NCBI RefSeq assembly: GCF_022539315.1
Contig: NC_066315.1
Location: 92,420,990 to 92,484,989, forward strand
Direction of reading: 5' to 3'
Length of the DNA: 64,000 nt
Source of the DNA: Serinus canaria
Taxonomy: Eukaryota > Chordata > Aves > Passeriformes > Fringillidae
Positions within the stretch are counted from its first letter, which is position 1. Each line of letters starts with the position of its first letter. Shown piece by piece: positions 59,101 through 64,000 of this stretch. Below the pieces are notes generated by a model. The model was given only the letters and a program-made list of their open reading frames with translations, made no database searches and had not been told where the DNA came from. The translations under genes and the position numbers were made by a program.

Positions 59101-62100
59101 TTTTCCTATTGACGTAGGGATAGAAATGCAGTTGGCACTAAGTGGTGTTCTGCAAGCCATGTTTCATCCCAGAGCAAATTTAAATGGTTAATTTTATGTC
59201 ACAACAACAACAATCCCTTAAACTGATGCAATAAAACTTCAAGGATGTGAACTGCACTCACAGTAATAGTATTACAAATTACATCCTCAATTAGCTAATC
59301 TTGCCTTGCTGCCATGTAGCCAATTTGGTTTAATTGTATTTTTCTTGGCTTTTTGGATAAAATTTATTTATGTGTTTGAACAGAAACTCTTTATCTTCTC
59401 AGTGTTCAGTGCTGCTTCTGTTCTCAGAGCAGGTTGGAATGGGACATGCTGTAAGAGAACAAAAGACACTGTGTGTCTTTTGAATATAAAAATATTTTTA
59501 AACTACTAAAAATACAGAAAATCAGGACAAAAAAAAAAAAGGTTTCCTTTAGAGATAACAACATGACTCTACCTCATGAACAGATTGTGTCATCATAAGC
59601 AAAAAAGTGTGGATTGAACGGTGCTAACTCTATCAGCTATGTCAACACAGCCGAAAGCCTTGCTGAGAAGGAAATTGTCAAAACTAGGAGTGTGTTCCAC
59701 ATGAGACTGCTCTACCTCCTCCCCATAACAAAAGCCAACCAAAATGCCTGAAAAACTTTATCTGGCATGCAAAGAAATTTCCTCGAGGGTACAAAATCTG
59801 CCTGCTTTTCATAGTGTTACTAGAGCCTTGCCTGTGTTAAGGTGTGATGGAACTGGTCATTTACAGTGATGCTGCTGGTCAGTTCCCACAAAGTTGAGTT
59901 TTCTGCTTGAAGTGAGCCCTTTCTGAGCACAAGTTGTCTGAATCAAGTGAGCTTTCTGATTGATAAATATTTTATTAAGTTCTCCTTTGCTAAAGTCTCC
60001 CCCACAGGTTGTGCTGGCAGATATAAGTTGCCATCTGGTTATTTACCTTGCTGTAAGGACCATGACTGGTACTTGATACATAGGTTTGTTTTTCTTTTAT
60101 TTTCCAGCCAAAACAAATCTCCAGACAACCCTTTGAAGCCTTTCTGAAGTTATTAGACCTAAAAACAGTTAGGTGATGCTGTAAGGGCTTATCGGATGTG
60201 CCTCACTGTGTTCCCATAGCAACCTTTTAGAGGATAAAGCAAAGGCTATCAGGGGGAAAACTCTCCATGGGTCCAGATGCTGCAATATGTTGCTGAATGT
60301 ACCCAGAGGGCTTAGAGGGACAGAGCAGGGTAAGGTACATTCTTAGCATATCCTGGATTGAAGAGCTCCAGGGAAAATGTGACTTCCCAGGAAAGCCTTC
60401 ACAAAAATACCAGAAAAATGTCTGTGCTACTGGGCAAATAGCAGGAATTGGACAAAGAAACTAAGATATATGTATCTCAACATATATATCACTCATTATA
60501 TTCTCTATAATGAATGTATTTTCAGCGTTGCCAAACTAGATTGTACTTTGCATCCCCTTCACATGTATGAGAGAAATTACATCAGATAAAAACAAAAAGA
60601 CATTTTATGTGGTGACCCTGAATGGAAGGGGCACAAAAGCAACTTCATTCAGAAAATATGTTCTGTTTCTCTGGTTCAGCTATTGCTAATTTAACTGGTA
60701 ACACTAAGTGAAAGATACTGAGCTTTGGCTCCAGCATTCAAAGTAGCCACAGAATCAGCAACCCTCCATCTCCTCCCAAAATTAAAAAAAAAAAAAAACA
60801 AACCCAGAACAGAAAAGACCTTGCAATTTCACTTATAAGAAAGGGAACTTGGAATGAAAAGTCAGAAAGAATTAATTTTGTAAAATATTTTACCTCCCAG
60901 GGTATGTGTCTGGATGACACTCTTTGGACTGTGAGGGCTTCTCAACATTTTCAGCGTGGAGTCAAACTGCCAACTTTACATCACAGCTTGGACTTGAGGA
61001 GAAGGAAAACTCAGCATGAGCTTTTTTCAATTTTTTTTTAATGGTACTATCCTGGTAAGGGGGAAAGCTCTATGATTATTTTAAAATAAATATCCTAACA
61101 GATAGAATACAATTTACTTACAATACAATTTACTTACAATAAAAATCAATTTACTTAGGCCAAGAGTCTTGGAGGAATGTACAAGGTGACACTTCAGCCA
61201 CATCTGTGGGTGCTGGTGTCCCATCAGCTGCATTCTTTGTGAAGAGGTATAAGAGCACTTCTGCTGCTCATTACTGATGGAGAGGCTGCTGCCTTTCTGC
61301 CTCTCATACAAAATATGGTTCCATTTACAATATATTTCTTGTCTTGTGTCTGAGACTTTCTCACATGTCAAGTATAGGTGTGAATTTGGCCTCAGGGAAG
61401 AGCGTAGAGATTGCCAAGATGAAAAAACAAGACCACTTCTGGGAAAATACCTCCCCCTCAGCCCCCATCCCGTTTATAATCCTGATCTGCACTGCCACTG
61501 CTTGTACTCTCCATTGTCTCATCACAGCTTTGCTTTCACAGGTGTGTGCACTGCTCATCACCCTGCCCCATTCTTCTCCTTTTATCCACAGCTGCCAGTA
61601 CATTTAGGTCCTTCCTTCTTTCTCTAAGACAAACAACCCTCTCTCCATTTCCCTCTCTTCTCAGATTTCTCTTCTGTGTAAGTTTCAACTGTCCAAAATT
61701 GTTACAATTTCCTCCTCCTCACTTCCTGTCTCATCATGAGCCACCGTGATAAAAGCAAAATAAAGTCAGGCTGACAGGATACATTCGAAACTGAAAAGCC
61801 ACACTCACGGTTGCTGTGCGCTGCATTACGTTCATTTAACTGGAGAGGTTGGGTTTTAAAGGTACATGGGTGATATCAGGCCAGACCTCCATCACCTTCT
61901 TCCCTAGTGGGATGTTTTTGAAAACTGTCATCAAGTTATTGCTATGGCAATGAATGTTCCTCTTTCAAAACTGGCACATTACTAATAGGAGATAATGATA
62001 TGTACAAGGAGCTGCTTCCCTGCCTGCTTGAAGTGCTCTGTAAAGCACCAGTCATGACTTGCCTAAAATGTCACTGTTACTTCAGTGCTTAATGACATTG

Positions 62101-63258
62101 TGATATTTTCTTGGCACCAGTATAACAACACTCAAATGGAAATGTTCCTAAGTAATTTGAGCAAATAATAGACCTTTCTTTTATGTTTTTATTTAATTTT
62201 ACCATCTGTATCTGTTGCGTTAAAACTCAATATTTATTGTTACAAAATGGTAACTGTGCAAAAGTCTTTGCAGATGTATTGCATCTGTTTATATATTCTC
62301 CCAGTAAATACAAGCTTGTTGCTACACAAAGGTTGGTTTATGTTGGTCATGGCCTGTTGGTGAGTGTGGATCAGAGATTCCAACACCACACACACAAACT
62401 CTCCTCCTCCCCTTCAGTTGGGGTGTGCAACCCTGGCCTCAGCAGGGCACCTCCTGCTTTTGCAAATGGCTGATTTTTTAAGTCATTAACATTTAACATT
62501 TCAGTCTCTCATACCTTGTTGGAAGAATGAAGGGGGATCATCTTTAATTTCTGCTAATAATTACTGTCATCATTTCAAGAAGACCAGAAGGAGTTATCTC
62601 AATGCCTCAGTATCCTTTTCTCTTCATTTTTTCCCCCTGATGCAGCAGAGACCTGTCCCCAAAATTGTAGCCTATTGCTACTTTAAACACATAGCAAGGG
62701 AAATGAAAATTTTACAATGAAAAGGTTACAATGAGCCCTCTACATGTGCTGAAATATTTAGCTCTTGGGGATTGCAAGGCTTGCACTTCAGGATTGTGAT
62801 TACAGTCAGTAGTGAGCCTCCATGATATTTTATTCTATTTTGTTGATTTCAGTCTACAAAATATCCACTCAGACCTAGGAAAGAGTTCTGTCAGCGTTAG
62901 CAGTCTTGCTGTGAAACTGTTTTATTTGAAACAGTTAAATTGCACAACATTCATACTGTATGAACGAAAAAATCATGATGGCATTAATGCTCTTGACTCT
63001 GTTTGGGCACAAAGTTGATCCAGTAATAAAAAGTATTGTGTTGCAAATGATGCAATGTTCTTTCTTGTGTGCATCATCATTCTCTTGGAAAAAATTACAG
63101 TTCTGAAAATAATAGGGTGGTGTTTGCTCTAGTCTCTTCTCTTTGTCAGTTCTGTGGTTGATTTCCTGTATTTTTCCTTTACATTCAAGCTCAACTGAGA
63201 TCCAAAGCAACCCTTTTAATTTGCATAGGGGTAGGATTACAAAGTCTTGAACAGGACC
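56182..63258. other. Unique non-coding DNA, about 7 kb
   Basis: No gene recognised. The longest frame (57306-57794, 162 codons) has no family resemblance and no splice or promoter context that I can support. A 15-A run lies at 60784-60798 and a 16-bp tandem repeat at 61107-61138. Confidence 0.6.
61107..61138 (+). repeat. 16-bp tandem duplication
   Basis: ATACAATTTACTTACA occurs twice head to tail, with a looser third version (ATCAATTTACTTA) just after. Confidence 0.93.
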
Positions 63259-63296
63259 TTTTTTTTTTTTTTTTTTTTTTTTGCTGCTGCTGCTGC
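63259..63296 (+). repeat. Poly(T) plus (GCT)n tract
   Basis: Twenty-four T residues followed directly by GCTGCTGCTGCTGC. On the minus strand this reads (CAG)n then poly(A). No LINE or retrogene sequence is attached that I can see. Confidence 0.95.
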
Positions 63297-64000
63297 ACAC
63301 AAATCCTTTAGGGATTTGTAGCTTTAGGGTTTTAACCCATTTTGATAGCTGCTATCATATGAAAAACAGAGTCAGCTAGCAACACTATTACTAGCATGGG
63401 TTTGGTTGTTTATTTGATTTATCTTTCAAGTGGTATATGTCAAATAAGTTTTGCTTCAACCAATTTATGTCTACTACTGAACTGAGAAAAAAAATTTTGA
63501 AAGCTATGAAGCCAAATTGGAAGATGGCCAGGGGTTAATGGTACATTCTTATCTTACACTGAAGTGCTTAGAGAGTTTCAGTAAAAAAGAGAATTTCATT
63601 TTCCCCCAATAACTGGTGTATGAAGATCTGCAACTAGTGACTGATGAAAAAATAGTAGACAAACTAAAGAAATGATAACCCAAAATAGCAGGTAATAGGC
63701 ACTCTTAGATAAGAATCAATAAGCTAATTTGAATCATTGCAGTACAGCTGAGCTACTGAAAGCCTTGGGAAAAAATCAGTAACATGTTTTCACCACTATG
63801 TTAATGGAGATAGAAGATAATACTCTAGCACTGCTTAAGAGTAACTTTCTATTTAGGCCTACCATGCAAACCTGTCCTTTGCAATCTAGATGAAGGAGCA
63901 AGGAATTTAACAAAATAAAATAAAAGATCAACAGATATTTACTTTCAGTTCAGGGAATATAAGACAACATTATTCTAAAAGCACCATCAATTGGAGAACT
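63297..64000. other. Unique non-coding DNA
   Basis: AT-rich, no gene or repeat recognised to the end of the window. Confidence 0.65.

Noticed and set aside
1..64000. CRISPR arrays, bacterial operons, riboswitches, tRNA or rRNA genes
   Set aside because: No spaced direct repeats, cloverleaf pattern or rRNA sequence was seen. The repeat content is that of a bird nuclear genome.

Overview
The window looks like gene-free nuclear DNA from a bird, most likely a passerine. The evidence is the repeat content. There are 3' fragments of the avian CR1 LINE, two of which still read in the CR1 ORF2 C-terminal frame. There are also six clear solo LTRs and one strongly diverged LTR, which I recognise from memory as avian endogenous-retrovirus LTR types. 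The unique sequence between them is AT-rich with low CpG. There is no bacterial gene structure: no operons, and no dense set of long ORFs. No reading frame in the window resembles a cellular protein to me. The longest open frames lie in simple repeats, where a pyrimidine-only strand cannot form stop codons, or inside LTRs.

Layout: 1-5 kb holds an ERVL-like LTR (842 to about 1520, sense -), a short perfect hairpin (2998-3029) and a second LTR type (3639-4667, sense -). A CR1 tail follows at 5457-5853 (-). From 5.9 to 14.1 kb is unique sequence. At 14144-15020 there is a pure (GGGAGA)n tract that turns into about 830 bp of degenerate, CpG-rich polypyrimidine DNA; this is the oddest stretch in the window and may be an assembly artefact. 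A second copy of the first LTR family lies in the opposite orientation at about 16440-17349 (+). Possible and clear CR1 remnants lie at 18185-18310 and 19518-19948, followed by an unidentified moderately GC-rich block at 20085-20445 and a (CA)n/(GT)n inverted microsatellite pair. The stretch 21-33 kb is unique AT-rich DNA with small duplications and poly(A)/(T) tracts.

A solo LTR at 33006-34304 (-) is the best-preserved element. It has a perfect 5-bp target duplication CCCTT on both sides, a TATA box and a poly(A) signal. After another unique stretch come a (GATA)n array (39.6 kb) and a CR1 tip (40484-40654, +). Two LTRs at 45902-46446 (-) and 47675-48237 (+) share homologous U3 starts but have unrelated 3' parts. 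A final LTR at 55332-56181 (+) carries an expanded (TTCCCC)n tract inside its transcribed portion. The remainder to 64 kb is unique sequence with one poly(T)-CTG tract.

Because there are no genes, there is no pathway to describe. The biology here is the history of retroelement insertion, LTR-LTR recombination to solo LTRs, and simple-repeat growth inside LTRs. I found no evidence for a new functional system. The items most worth checking are the 14.2-15.0 kb tract, the terminal motif shared between LTR families, the modular LTR pair at 45.9-48.2 kb and a few candidate conserved non-coding stretches. Family names come from memory of avian repeats, not from a database search.
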